Notes: a model not told the origin generated them from the sequence alone. A stretch of DNA of 64,000 nt from Ancistrus triradiatus (GCA_025084515.1 JAJAGP010002180.1:44861-108860); one strand, 5' to 3'; shown: positions 21,001 to 33,448, counted from the first letter of the stretch. Translations and numbers: made by a program.

Positions 21001-21600
21001 TTACACATCTGCCTGGGACAGAACTGCATGACGAGTTTTGCAGCAATCTGTCTATGATATATCAATTACTACTGCTAATTTGGGAGGGTTAAAGGAATTC
21101 CTTTGATTGAACTTTGATTGTTGTTGATTGGTTGGATGATCGGCTGGATGAAAGCCCCTCCCGGTTCTTCAATTTTCATTTGTTGCCTATTCATAAGAGT
21201 ATGAATCGTGAACAGTCAGCTCCATTTCTGATGCTGAGCTCTGCATTTCACATCTGTTCTCCTCACATCTGCACTACAATAGGGCACTAATGGCTAATGC
21301 TAATTTAATTTAAGATAGGTTAATGTGAAGATTACGTTAACGTTCATTTAAAGAGTCTGCGCTAATGATTATGCTAATTCTCAGATTCCGTGCATCATTA
21401 GCGGCCGGCTGTAAGCGATACCGACATTTTTGGTGTTGCTGTCCCCTAGAGCTGCAACAGAATAGGCACTGTCCCAAACCACACCATGCTAACTACATAC
21501 ATACATACTGTCAGAAGTGAACTGATACAGTATACCCATAATGCACTGTAGAATGTAAAGTCAGTAGACACCAAAATAGGGTATGAGGTTTATACAGAAT
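21001..21600. other. No feature recognised
   Basis: Mixed sequence with several gctaat motifs near 21290-21380. No exon or transposon can be supported. Confidence 0.5.
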
Positions 21601-21611
21601 TGACTTAATAT

Positions 21612-22070
21612 TATGTGCACTATAATAAAACTGGATGTGTGGATTGGGACACATCCACTGAAAAGTCATGTATGTGCACTATAATAAAACTGGGTGTGTG
21701 GATTGGGACGCATCCACTGAAAAGTCATGTATGTGCACTATAATAAAACTTGGTGTGTGGATTGGGACACATCCACTGTAAAGGCGTTTATGTGCACTAT
21801 ATAGAAAACTGGGTGTGTGGATTGGGACACGTCCACTGAAAAGGCATTTTTATGTGCACTATAACAAAACTGGGTGTGTGGATTGGGACACGTCCACTGT
21901 AAAGGCATTTATGAGCACAATTTAGCACATAGGGTGTGATTTGGGAAACATCCATTGTAAAAATGTTTATGTGCACTATATAGTGAGTAGGATGTGATTT
22001 GGGACACGTCCACTGTAAATGTGTTCATGTGCACTATATAGTGATTAAGGTGTGTGGTTTGGGACGGAAC
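21612..22070 (+). repeat. 59-bp tandem repeat, eight copies
   Basis: Unit starts of the gtgcactata motif fall at 21615, 21674, 21733, 21792, 21854, 21913, 21971 and 22029, so the period is 58-62 bp. Each unit carries gtgtggattgggacacatcc and a 'cactgaaaag' or 'cactgtaaa' end. The first three units are almost identical and the last three more diverged, a polarity typical of expansion at one end. Confidence 0.92.
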
Positions 22071-22139
22071 CCATGCGATTATCTGCTGCATCCTAATGGA
22101 TTTTTACACGATAACATCAGTATGTACTGATAGTGCTGT

Positions 22140-22148
22140 GTGAGTGCT

Positions 22149-22199
<51 letters not shown>

Positions 22200-22200
22200 A
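22140..22200. repeat. (TG)n microsatellite
   Basis: About 23 TG units preceded by two gagtgctgt units. From 22200 to 22585 nothing is recognised. Confidence 0.95.
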
Positions 22201-22584
22201 TAAGGACCACAGTAAAGATAAATGAAGATAATTAAGGTTCGTTGATACAATACACTCCCAAACGTGGCGCCGCTATTAAGAGTGGCTAACGGCTCTATGA
22301 TAAGGAGTAAATGAATGCTAGCTTGGCGGGTGGATTTAATAAGCGGCTTTGAGATGAATTAGCCTGCACGGAGGTTAGCGGGAAGCGTGTTAGAGAATGT
22401 GTGTGTGTGTGCGTGTGCTAATCCTGAACACGCTTAATGTGCTGAACCGCTGCCAGAGCATCCGTTAGCTCAGTAGAACCCAAACCGTGCAGCTCGTTAA
22501 AGCTACGTTACAGCGCGGTCAGGCTACATCAGGAGGGTGAGAATATTACACCGGAATTTATGCTAACATCAGCGTAATAATAAA

Positions 22585-22641
22585 TGGGAAGGAAGGACGG
22601 AAGGACGGAAGGACGGACGGACGGACGGACATAAAGAAAGC

Positions 22642-22673
<32 letters not shown>

Positions 22674-22918
22674 CCAAAAAATTTTAAGAAAAAAAGACCA
22701 ACAAATTAAAAGAAAGAAAGAAAAATGAAGGAAGAAAGGAAAGAAAAAAAGAAAGAACAAAAAATAAAAAGATGGTATTATGGAAAGACAGAAAGAGAGG
22801 AAAGAAAGAAAGTAAATAAAGAAAGAGAGAAAGACCAAAAATAAAAAGAAAGAATGAAGGAAAAACAGAAACGGAAAAAATGAAGAAACAAAGAAACAAA
22901 GAGAAAGGAAGACACAAA
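22585..22918 (+). repeat. GGAC/GAAA purine tract
   Basis: Begins as ggaaggac and ggac repeats (22588-22631), then GAAA (22643-22672) and a long A/G-rich tract to 22918. Frames on the other strand are poly-Phe/Ser artefacts. Confidence 0.9.
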
Positions 22919-22924
22919 AGTTGC

Positions 22925-23042
22925 GGGAGCCCTGGGCTGAGGGGGAACAGTTTGAGGAAGGCCCTTTTCTGGCACATAAAGGCTTGTTTGGGCCGTGCAG
23001 AGCCCCGACCTCGACCCCACAGAACAGCTTTGGGACGACAAC
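22925..23042 (+). pseudogene. DDE transposase C-terminal fragment
   Basis: The plus strand near 22997-23042 encodes QSPDLDPTEQLWDDN, close to the [11 protein letters not shown] motif near the last catalytic residue of Tc1/mariner transposases. It starts within a few bases of the end of the purine tract. Only about 15 codons are convincing. Confidence 0.5.
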
Positions 23043-24360
23043 TTTAATATTTTTCTCTCACTTATCAAGTTGGTGTTTAATTTAATTAATGAATCTCCTG
23101 CTTTTATAACTAAGATTTGCTTGGTGAGTCTGAATTGGTGAATTATTCTCTTATGATTCTCTGGTTTGATGAATCTCGTTCAGTGATGTTAATGCTGGCT
23201 TAGAGAAAAGTATCAGCTATTACGTTAAACAGTGTTACGTACAGGATGCGCATTTAATCCAAACACGCAGCTACGCTGTGTGGCTGTTAATGGCAGCTCG
23301 GTCACTCCTCAGTGCAGGTGTGCTCGTTTCTATCCTCTTATATTCGCACCATGAGCTCTGCTAAATCTTGCGTACAAATGGAAATGATGAACCTGAAGAC
23401 CTGGGGCTAGCAGCTGCATGGTAATGCTAGTTCTGGACTGCTGATTGGTCGTACACAGAGCCGGACCCGGTCATGCTGCAAGGTTTAATAATGACATGAA
23501 ATGAAGTAAGATCTTTCTTACACAGCAGGTCTTTCTGTCTCTAATGTTTTTATGATCAATTTTATCTGTATAATGAACACAGACATTTATTTTATAGCTA
23601 AGAGGTCAGGGAGGATCGATAACAGAAGATTCATAGAGAAGACACAGAAATCATATGATCATCTAATCAAAATAATCAAATACAGCTTATTTATTGAAAA
23701 TGAATGGAAGTGAATGGAAAGCTTTTGTTATGCCGTGTACTCGTGGGAGGCCATCTGGGTCAAAAACACCTTGTGAGGGAAAACCAGATGTAGCAATTGT
23801 TAGCAATAACAACAAAACACACATTATACATGCATTTAATAATCTCATAACTGCAGAAAATCAGATTTAGTCAGTAATCCGATCAAAAGTCATCAGATTT
23901 CTACTTTTCAACCAGCCAATAATCTCACAGAAATGTGACATAAACTTGCAAATGTCTCCGTTTCCATGTTTCCATGTTCCCTACAGAACATCCAAATTTT
24001 TCAATACTGCATTTCAGAGTCTCCCCAAGTTGCCTTTAATTCCAGAGTTGCCAGATCTCGTATGAGAATGGAAACCAGGAGCTGTATTCACAAAAGCCTT
24101 CTTAAGAAAAAATTTCTTAAGACAAACACTAAGACATTCATAAGAATGTTCTTAAATTCTCAAAAAAGTTCTTAAGTTCTAAAATAACTTTCTAAAAAGT
24201 TCTCAAATATTATCTTAAGAAAATCTTAGTATCAAATATTTAAGAACATACCTTTTTCAATTATACCACTTGTTAACCACTTGTTTTTATTTACACAATG
24301 ACGTTAAGAAAAACACAGATTTTAGAATATTTTCTTTCTTAAGACAGACTCTGTGATATA
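23043..24360. other. No gene; ttcttaag-rich part
   Basis: Unannotated mixed sequence. At 24095-24345 there are many short motifs of the type ttcttaag / cttaagaa, themselves palindromic, suggesting an old local repeat. No exon is supported. Confidence 0.5.
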
Positions 24361-24365
24361 AAGAC

Positions 24366-24367
24366 AA

Positions 24368-24429
<62 letters not shown>

Positions 24430-24547
24430 AATTAAAGCTGCTAAAACAGATGGTGGGACGTTTTTCTCTGTTTCATTGATTATTGTTGTGATTTTCAGCA
24501 TCTGTTTATGGTTCTGGGTTCAGTTGTAGCTTCAAGCTCTATTTTTG

Positions 24548-24602
<55 letters not shown>

Positions 24603-24780
24603 GGATCGATGAATGTTTCCTAGTCCTGGTGTTTCCTGCAGCTCCCCCTCGTTTAGCTTTAGCACAGCTCACCAATTTAGGTGAGCCAGAGCTCAGTTAA
24701 TGACCTTATGAACTTAAAATCTGCCATAACACTCCATCAAACAAAACAGAATTGATAGAATTGATTCTGAAACAAAGGTG

Positions 24781-24837
<57 letters not shown>

Positions 24838-24930
24838 AATTAAAGCTGGTTAAACAGATGGTGGGATATTTTTCTCTGTTTCATTGATTACTTTTGTGAT
24901 TTTAAGCATCTGTTTATGGTTCCACGATTG
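24366..24930 (+). repeat. Duplicated block carrying (TG)n runs
   Basis: Three TG runs occur at 24368-24426, 24553-24601 and 24782-24834. The sequence after the first run (gaattaaagctgctaaaaca through catctgtttatggttc) is repeated after the third with a few changes. This is a local duplication with microsatellite ends. Confidence 0.85.
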
Positions 24931-25805
24931 TAAGACTCTAAGAGTTCACTCAGACACTGTGGGTCAAGGACATCTGGAGTTTTATATGTTACAAGAAGTA
25001 TTTTGTAATCAATACGGAATTTAACTGGTAACTAGTGTAGAGATGATAGATGAACTAATTGAAGTTTTTTTTATAGATTTATTAGAGCATCCAGTAATTA
25101 GAAGGTTGTCGTAATCCAACCTCGAGGTTATAAACACATGAAACAGCATCTATAGTTTTGCAAAATTACTTAACTGAAAGAAGTCATGACGGTTTTACAA
25201 TCAGCAAAATTGAAGATTGTGTAAAGGAAATAAAAGATTGGATGTCATTTAATACAACTGATGTTTTATTAGTGGGACCCAAGACTGTGAGAGACAGGCT
25301 GGCTACATATATTCTAAACCAAGATGGCTGTTTGGTAACACCCAGCCTGTTTGCAAAACCTTAGGTGTCATATTTGATTCAGATCTCTCATTGGATGCTC
25401 ACATTAGCAACATGACTAAAATTGCTTTCTTTCAGTTAAGTAACATTGCAAAACTATAGATGCTGAGAAACTGGTTCATGTGTTTATAACCTCAATGTTG
25501 AATTATGACACTAATAAAACCTCAGTTGTATTAAATGACATCCACTAATAAGACCTCAGTTGTATTAAATGACATCCAGTCGTTTATTTCCTTTACACAA
25601 TCTTCAGTTTTGCTGATTGTAAAGCCGTCATTTGGTTTTGCTGATATGTACATCTGTGTATCATCTAGTCATAGTCATATCATCATAGCAGTGGAAACTA
25701 ATGCCATGTTTACGAATAACTGAGCCTTGCAGCAGCATGTACATGTACTATAACAGTGAGCCAATCACAGACCTCCGAGGGACACCGTACTTCACTTTTG
25801 AGAGC
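24925..25805 (-). mobile_element. L2-type LINE reverse transcriptase with an internal inversion
   Basis: Three blocks of one LINE frame are recognisable. B (25515-25800, minus) starts KVKYGVPRRSVIGSLL and reaches the region just before the thumb. A (25190-25515, plus) has ISKIEDCVKEIKDWMSF, VLLVGPKTVRD and LGVIFDSDLSL. C (24925-25190, minus) has FFQLSN then VFITSRLDYDNLL and an ending like YLSELLR. Block A is inverted relative to its neighbours and overlaps both in coverage. Stops are frequent. The family assignment (L2/CR1 group) rests on these motifs. Confidence 0.75.
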
Positions 25806-25824
25806 TCTTCACTTAGGAACGCTG

Positions 25825-27295
25825 TTGGAACTCTTCTGGGCTCTATTGAAGCTTTTTGGCTGAAATCTATTGAATTCTGGGGGAACACTGTGGGACAGTG
25901 GTGGACCCCATTGTGCTCTGGGGGAGCTTTGTTTGAACAGAAGAACAGAACTCTGTTGGAACAGAAGAGGAACTTTGGTGGACACTGGACCCTTATCAAA
26001 CTCTTGTGGAATTATGCTAGTCTCTGATGGAATGTTTTGGTTGAAGTCCTTTGTTGGTATTCTTTGAGAACAGAAAAGGATTTATGGTGGATACTGGTTT
26101 AACTCTGTTGAACACTAGTGGAACTCTGTACCAGGGAGGTGGTAGGCCCCTGTTTTACTGTCGTGGACTCTCGTGGTGGAAATTTATGGTTTGAAATCCT
26201 TTGGACTGTAGTGTAGCTCTGTTGGACTGTGGTGGAATCTTGCTGGGCTCTGGGGAAGCTTTGTTTGAACACTGTTGATGAGGAACTCTGGTGCACACTG
26301 TTGAAACTCTTTTAGACAGTGGTGGAACTCTGTTGGGTTCTGGGGGAACTCTGCTGACACTAGTGGAACCCTGCTTGGCTCTGGTGGGGCTTTGGTGGAA
26401 CTCTGATTAAACTCTGTTGGACTGTGGTGGACTCTTGTGGACCTCTGGTGAAACTTGGTTGAAATCTTTTGGACTCTAGTGGAACTCTGCTGGGCTCTGG
26501 TGGAATGCTGTCAGACTGTGATGGATCTCTGCAAGATCAGAAAAGGAACTCTGGTGGACACTGGTGGAAATATTTTGGACTGTGGTGGAACACTGTTGGA
26601 CACTGGTGGAACCCTCATGGGCTCTGGAGGAACACTGTTGACACTAGTGGAACCCTGTTTGGCCCTGTTGGAGCTTTGTTGGAACTCTGTTCTATGGGGG
26701 TAGACCTCTGTTTTACTGTGGTGGACTTTTATGGATCTTTTGGTGGAACTTTTTGGTTGAAATCCTTTGAACTCTTTGGTTGAAATCTTTGTTGGACCGG
26801 TGGAACTCTGCTGGGCTCTGGTTGAAAACTGTTGGACTGTGATGGAACCCTGCTGGGCTCTGGTTGAAAACTGTTGGACTGTGATGGAACTGCAGGGCTC
26901 TGGTGGAACTCTGATTAAACTATGTTGGGTGCTGGTGGAACTTCATGGAAGTCCATGGAACCTCTATTTTACTGTGGTGGACTTTTGTCGATCTCTGGTG
27001 GAATCTTTTGGTTAAAATCCTTTGGACTTTGGTGGAATTCTCTAGGTGGAGCTCTGGTGGACTTTGGCAGAACTGAAATACAACTGTATTGAACTCTGGT
27101 AAAATAGAAGAGGGACTTTGTTGGACTCTGATGGTATTTTGGTGGAACTGCATTTGACTCTGGTAGTACTCTGTTGGAACTCCATCGGTGGAACCTTGAT
27201 TGACCTCAGTTGGTGAAACTCTGGTAAAATTATTTTGTACTCTGATGGAACTGTGTTAGACTCTGGGGTTGGACGCTGTTGTTGGAGCCTTGTTG
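25825..27295 (+). repeat. Degenerate ggaactctg minisatellite, 1.5 kb
   Basis: Almost the whole stretch is built from units of about 15 and 30 bp combining 'ggaactctgttgg', 'actgtggtgg', 'gggctctgg' and 'cactggtgg'. Copies are diverged with no long identical stretch. The plus strand is poor in C relative to G. Both-strand ORFs are repeat translations. Confidence 0.92.
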
Positions 27296-27299
27296 GGTT

Positions 27300-27840
27300 T
27301 CCTCTGGTCCAGATCCTGAGAGTCTGATTTACAGAAGCTCAGATGAACATGTTGCTGAACAGCAGTAAAACTGAGATGTTTTTATAGCTGAGAATAGAGA
27401 GTCCATGTGGATTACAGTACAGGGCTCTTGCTTTACATGATGAACTAGTGCTTACACCATAACCCTGTGGTTCCGTCCTGATTTATTACCCCTCCTGACT
27501 GTAGCAGGGTGAAGGGGTAAGATCATATTTTAATACAATTTTATTAAACCTCCTGCAGGTGGATTTACAACCTGAACCTGACTCTCACTAAAACTGAAAG
27601 CTTACTGAGCTTAGAGGAACCACAAGGAGCTCATGCTACACCAGACTGCCTCCTGTCGAGGTCTGGCACTATTGAGGATCATAAGAAACCCCCCTCTGTA
27701 CCCCAATACCAACCACGGTTCCATTACCGCAAAACACTGATGACTACTTCATTAATTCATTAATAAACCATACAATTTAAGTCAATATATCTGAGAGAAT
27801 TGAGAATTATTTAGGTAACACCTGAATACTGGGGCGGCTC
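27300..27840. other. No feature recognised
   Basis: Ordinary mixed sequence between two arrays. No exon or transposon is supported. Confidence 0.5.
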
Positions 27841-27844
27841 TTGG

Positions 27845-28790
27845 AGGATCACTGGATAAATATTGAAGGAATATGAGAGCAAGGAATGCTGACAAAAAGG
27901 ATGGAGTGCAGAAGGAACAGTGGGTGAGTGATACAGGAATGGTTAAGGATTACTGAAGATATAGTGGAGGAACTATGGTGGGATGATGGACAAGTGCTGG
28001 AGGAATGATTTGTGAAAATGATGAAAAGGAAAAAGTAAAGCAATAAGGAGGAGGAAAAGGATGAGAAAAAATAAAGCAATAAAACAGGAACAATGGAAGA
28101 ATGTTGTAGGAAGCATGGAGGAATTACAGAGGAACACTGGAGAACTGTTCAATAGATGATGGAGGAACAAGGAAGGAAATAACATAGGAATGGTGTAGAT
28201 AGATAGAGGAACAATAGAGGAACGATGGAGGAATAATAGATGAACACTGGAGGAACAGCTGCGGAATGATGGGGGAACAATACATGAATGCTGGACAAAG
28301 AATGGAGAAATGATGAAGGAATGATGGGGGAAAATGGAGGAACAATAGACAAACACTGGAGGAGCAATGGGGAAAAGATGGAGGAATGATGGCATAATAG
28401 ACGAATGCTGGATAAAAAATGGACAAACAATGGGGAATAACAGAGGAATGATGGAAGAACAATAGGGGTAACACAACAGAAACGATGGGGAAACAATGGG
28501 GGACCAATAAAGGAACAATCAAGGAACCACAGATGAACACTGGAGGAACAATGGGGGAATGGTGAAGGAATGGTGGATGAACACTGGACAAAAAATGAAT
28601 GCTAGATGAATCATGAACGCTGGATAAAGAATGGGGAATGATGGGGCAGAAAAGAGGAACAATCAAGGAACAATAGACAAACACTGGAGGAACAATGTAG
28701 GAAAGAAGGAGGAACAATGGGGGAACAATAGAAGAACAATGGAGGAACATTGGGGGAACGATGGGGGAATGATGGGGTTCTAGAATCCTT
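27845..28790 (+). repeat. Degenerate ggaggaacaatgg minisatellite
   Basis: About 950 bp of purine-rich units of about 12-18 bp: 'ggaggaacaatggg', 'ggaatgatgg', 'gatgaacactgg'. The minus strand translates into Ser/Pro/Phe/His-rich frames up to 208 residues, which are artefacts of the repeat. Confidence 0.92.
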
Positions 28791-29029
28791 TTTGTCTTAG
28801 TGTGGCATTTTAAAAAGTTGACATTTCTAGAGACCTTGGTGTGGGTCTAGATTCCGCAGTGCATCTGTAGAGCTCCTTGGTGACTCTTGATTGTGCAGGG
28901 CATTGTGGGTAATGAAGGATCTGATGAGGGCTGTGATGGAGTCAGTGAGTGGAATAAGTGATGACATGGTGAGTGTGTGTTCAGTGTCTCCTGGAGATGT
29001 TTCGGTGACATCATGTCATATCAGGAAAT

Positions 29030-29030
29030 T

Positions 29031-29120
<90 letters not shown>
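29030..29120. repeat. (CA)n microsatellite, about 45 units
   Basis: One of the longest perfect dinucleotide runs in the window. Confidence 0.97.
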
Positions 29121-30573
29121 TTCTGAAGAATGATGACAGTTTTCACCTCACAAATCTTTCCACAAGCTTTCAGACCTGTAATTATACAGAGCTAAACAAA
29201 ACCGAACCTGAACAGCATTTCTTTATATTCTATTATATATTTATTAAATTACATACATATGTTTAGATTCACAATTTGTTATCCCTTTCTTTTGTTTGCA
29301 CTATTTATAGTACAAAAAAGACAGTATAAAAATGTTTAAAATAAAAGTCTAATAAACAGACTGCATAAAAAATAAATATAAAAAAATAACAAACAAAAAG
29401 AACAACAGTGCAGACGTGAAAATAAAACCAAATGTACCAGACAATTACAAATAAAATGACCTTTTGTTGTAGAATTAAAGTGTTTGAGTGTTTTCTGTGG
29501 AAATGTTACCTGAATGCAGAATGTTGCAGGTTTGACTAACATGTAATGTCACCGCATTACCAGGAGGTGGAGCCAGAAATGTACCTTGGGTTGACCTGCA
29601 TTCAGAATTGGTTTAAATAATTTAAATTTAAATATTTTAATAAATATTTTTATTAGACACGAAGCACGAATAATGAGTTTAACTCCTTTATCAATTATTA
29701 ATTATGTTATATATTTTTTATTTTTATAAGGATAACAATTAAGATAAGTAAAAAATGTTTTTTATTCATAAGTTCTAATTAATTAATTAATTTGATTCAT
29801 TTATTTAGTTTCTTTGTTGGTTTGTAGTTTGTTCAAAATAAAACACAATTAAAGTAAATATGAATAAATAAAAAATTATTTATTCATACAGCTAAATTAT
29901 TAATTTTTCTGTATAAAACAAATACAAATAATTGTAAAGAAAAATAAATGTTTTAAGTCCAAGCATGAGTTTAATTCCTTTATCAATTACTTTATACTTT
30001 TATTTTAAAGTTAAATGTGTTTTTATTTACAAGTTAATTCGTTAATTTTATTCATGTATTTCATTAGTTTGTGACACGACTTAAATAAACCTACATTAAG
30101 CTTAAAATAAAACTGTTAATAACATTTTAAAATGTCTGTAAGTAACATACATAAAATATATTTTAAATATGAGTAAACTATTTTAAGTAAGATATTTTTA
30201 AATAATATTACTTGTTTTATTTTTTAATTGTATATTAAACAATACATAATGTTTGCTTATTATAGTATGTAAATATATTCAAAATAAAACAATTCAAGTA
30301 AATGAATAAAAATAAACAAATCAATTAATTAAATACAATTGAAGTAATCATTTTAAATAATTGTAAATAATTCTAATATATATATATATGAGCATGAGTT
30401 TAACTCCTTTATTAATTATTAATATTTATTGTTTTTTTATTTTAAGGATTGCAAGTTATTGTTTTTATCTATAAGTTAGTTAATTAATTGTATTAATTTA
30501 TTTAGTTATGTTACACAAGTCAAATAAACTTTCATTAAAATTAAAATAAAACTGTTAAAACTATGTTAAGATA
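29121..30573. other. AT-rich gene-free stretch
   Basis: About 1.4 kb of AT-rich sequence with internal similarity: 'gagtttaactcctttatcaatta' recurs near 29680, 29970 and 30390, and 'aaataaactttcattaa' type strings recur. This is consistent with an old 300-500 bp tandem duplication. No gene is visible. Confidence 0.6.
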
Positions 30574-31000
30574 CAGTGGGACAAAAAAGTATTTGGTCAG
30601 CCACTGATTGTGCAAGTTCTCCTACTTAGAAAGATGAGAGAGGTCTGTACTTTCCATCATAGCTACACTTCAGCTATGAGAGACATAATGAGAAAAAAAT
30701 CCAGGAAATCACATTGCAGGATTTTTAAAGAATTTAATTGTAAATCATGGTGGAAAATAAGTATTTGGTCACCCACAAAAAAGCAAGATTTCTGGCTCTC
30801 ACAGACCTGTAACTTCTTCTTTAAGAAGCTCTTCTGTCCTCCACTCGTTACCTGTATTAATGGCACCTGTTTGACCTCGTTATCTGTATAAAAGACACCT
30901 GTCCACAGCCTCAAACAAGTCAGACTCCAAATCAACCAGGCCAAGACCCAAAGAGCCTGTCGGGAGGACACCAGTCAGAAAATTGAGACCTGCCCCACTG
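30574..31000 (+). mobile_element. Internally deleted Tc1 copy (MITE-like), 427 bp
   Basis: Left end cagtgggacaaaaaagtatt and right end ctgccccactg are flanked by TA on both sides (30572-30573 and 31001-31002). The left 330 bp is the inverted counterpart of 13660-13990, that is, the transposase 5' side of the Tc1 copy. Then the body is missing and only a few bases of the right end remain. It could have been moved only by transposase supplied by a full copy. Confidence 0.88.
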
Positions 31001-31214
31001 TAATGTAAATACAACGCAAATAACATACATTTTAATATAATTAAGGTATTTCAAGTATGCATTTTTAAATTATATTTACTTGTATTATTTTTACATTTAA
31101 TTTTAAACCACTCATTATATTTATAAAACCTTAAATAATACATAAAACGTAGTCTGGCTGTGCAAAATTTGTGGCAAACTTTCTAGTGGCTCAGATCAAC
31201 TTTAAAATCATGTG
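31001..31214. other. No feature recognised
   Basis: AT-rich spacer. Confidence 0.5.
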
Positions 31215-31229
31215 TGTCGTGGGTGCTCA

Positions 31230-31442
31230 AATGCTCTCCTAACACTGTGTGTGTGTGTATTTGTGTGTGTTGTGTGGTGTGTGTCTAAGTCTGTAAGTTG
31301 TGTGTAAGTATTTGAGCCGCAAGTGTGTAAATGCCTGTATGACAGGGGTGAATAATGAGAGAGATGAGGAGGATTTTTGGGGAAATTGCACCTCTTTCAT
31401 GACTCATCCACCAAAGATCTGCTCACAAACACACCTCAGGCT

Positions 31443-31473
<31 letters not shown>

Positions 31474-31500
31474 GTTGAGATGAGTATCAGGCAGGTGTTT
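31230..31500. repeat. TG-rich cluster
   Basis: Imperfect TG at 31235-31290 and about 15 perfect TG units at 31445-31473. No exon between them. Confidence 0.9.
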
Positions 31501-31569
31501 ACATGATGAGATAACCTGAGTGTGTACAAGCTTTAATTCAGATCTGATCCAGAGTCAGTTTGTTGGATC

Positions 31570-31804
31570 TTAACACACACACACACACACAAAACTCTCA
31601 AACACACACATGCGCGTGCACACACACACACAATCAAGCACACACTCACACACATACAAACAAACGCACACATCAACACAAACACACACAAACAAACAAA
31701 CACATACAAATACACACACACATACACACAAAGAAACAAACACAGACACAAACAAATACACATAGATACACACACACACACACAATCAAGCACACACTCA
31801 CACG

Positions 31805-31850
<46 letters not shown>
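31570..31850. repeat. Compound CA/AAAC microsatellite
   Basis: About 280 bp of CA with AAAC, CATA and GCAC interruptions, ending in about 20 perfect CA units. A block 'aatcaagcacacactcacac' occurs twice (31633 and 31786), so part of it was duplicated. Confidence 0.92.
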
Positions 31851-31899
31851 GGAACCCTGGGTAACCTCTAGGTAACTAAAGGCCTCTCTGACACTGACT

Positions 31900-32605
31900 A
31901 GGATTCAGTTCTAACTTTTCCTGATTTGTTTAGTTTATAAATGCATGGATTTTTCTTTCTTTATTTTTATTTTCCATCCATGTTGCCTTTTTTCTTTTTT
32001 GCTCATCATATCTTCTTTTTCTTTCCTTTGTTTCCTATAACGTTTTTTCCCTTATTTCTTTGTTTCACTTTTTAACATCTTTCATTATTTTTTTTGTTTT
32101 GATTCTTTAGTAATTCATTGCTTTAGTTTTCCACCATGCTTACTTTTCTCTATTTTGTCCTTTTGTCATCGTTTGTTTGTTTTCCTTGTTTTGTTTTATT
32201 GCTTTGCTTACTTTTTCCTTTTCTTCTCTTCTTGAGTCCTTATTTTACTGTAACTGCAACAAAAAAAAAACAAAAGTAATAAGAAAAGGAATTTCCACTG
32301 TAATGTTTTAACAAGAAACACTAAAGTAATATGGTAACTGCATCTTGATAAATAATGTTATTTTTATTTTCTTTTTCTTCCCTTCATTAGCTATAAGATG
32401 TTTTTTGTTATTTCTTCATTTCTCTTCCATCACTGTTTTTCCTTCTTTTATTATGTTTAGTTATGATTCGTTAGTTTGGCATTTTATTGCTTTAGTACTT
32501 TAATTTCTCTGTAATGTTTTATTTTCTTCTTTCCTTTTATCAAAACTAAACTAAATAATAACTGTATCTTGATAAATAGGGTGATAGTGTTCACTGTCAC
32601 CCTAT

Positions 32606-32636
<31 letters not shown>

Positions 32637-32750
32637 TTATATTATTTATTTACGTATTTATCCTTTTACTTTTTACCTTCTTTCTTTTTTTTGTTTTTAT
32701 TCATTACTTTAGAAATTGATTACTTTAATTTCTCCTTAATGTTTTCTTTT
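31900..32750 (+). repeat. T-rich pyrimidine stretch
   Basis: Long TTTC/TTCC/TTTG-rich sequence including (TTTA)n at 32603-32638. Two internal parts (around 32280-32340 and 32500-32575) look like an old duplication. No gene is visible. A similar stretch occurs at 35130-35920. Confidence 0.75.
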
Positions 32751-33448
32751 TGCCGTTTTAGTGAAACCAGTAGTACGTTGTGAGAAAGGTGTGATTACTG
32801 ACCGTGGTGGATCGCTGGGTGTCAGATTGGCGTTGGTTCTTTTTTCCACCTGTATGTTTTGTTTTTGATAAGCCCGTAACCGAACATGGCCGCGCCCCTG
32901 TGCTAACAGCCGTGAGCTGCTAACCAACTCTCTTGGCTCTAGGAAGGTCATAGCGCCACTGGAGCTGCAGCGGTGACACTGATGAATTGGTCGGCCCAGG
33001 TGTGTTTTGGACAGTCGGTGACCGGCTGGTATTTGTGCTCGGGTGTGTTCCTGGTACCCCTCTGCAAACCTCGTGTGTGTGTGTTGTGGTGTTTGTTTGT
33101 GTGTGTTTTAATCTCTTCATCGGCTGGGTTTCACCTACGGAGTTTCCTACATGATCAGTTCCTTCATTTATCCCTGATCTCATCCGGCCCACATCATCCA
33201 CTCCAGAGCCTCAACACACCTGTGGCAGCCAGAGTGGTGTAGAGCCTCGGGCAAGGACTCTGAGCAGGCGCAGTCAATGTCTCCATTCAGATCACCAGTA
33301 CAACCTCAGTAAAACACTGGTGTTGTGTATGTGTGTGTTTCAACAGTCTGGTCCCACACACCTAGAGAACCAGCGTACCCCACAGCATCATGGAATACAA
33401 TTTTGCCCACAGCCGATTTAAACCCCATAGAGAGAAAAAGATAAGATG

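Noticed and set aside
21612..22070. CRISPR-like array (regular repeats)
   Set aside because: Units are contiguous without unique spacers and the genome is a vertebrate; it is a minisatellite.
28124..28750. 208-residue minus-strand frame rich in Ser, Pro, Phe and His
   Set aside because: It is the antisense translation of the ggaggaacaatgg minisatellite.
28872..28972. Possible exon between ...gtgcag and ATG/GTGAGT
   Set aside because: Splice-like ends exist, but the frames contain stops or encode nothing recognisable, and no neighbour exon fits.
31533..31871. Cys/Val- or Thr/His-rich open frames over CA repeats (also near 11333, 29030, 42535, 47994, 59296, 61790)
   Set aside because: CA/TG dinucleotide runs give open frames on both strands; no gene evidence.
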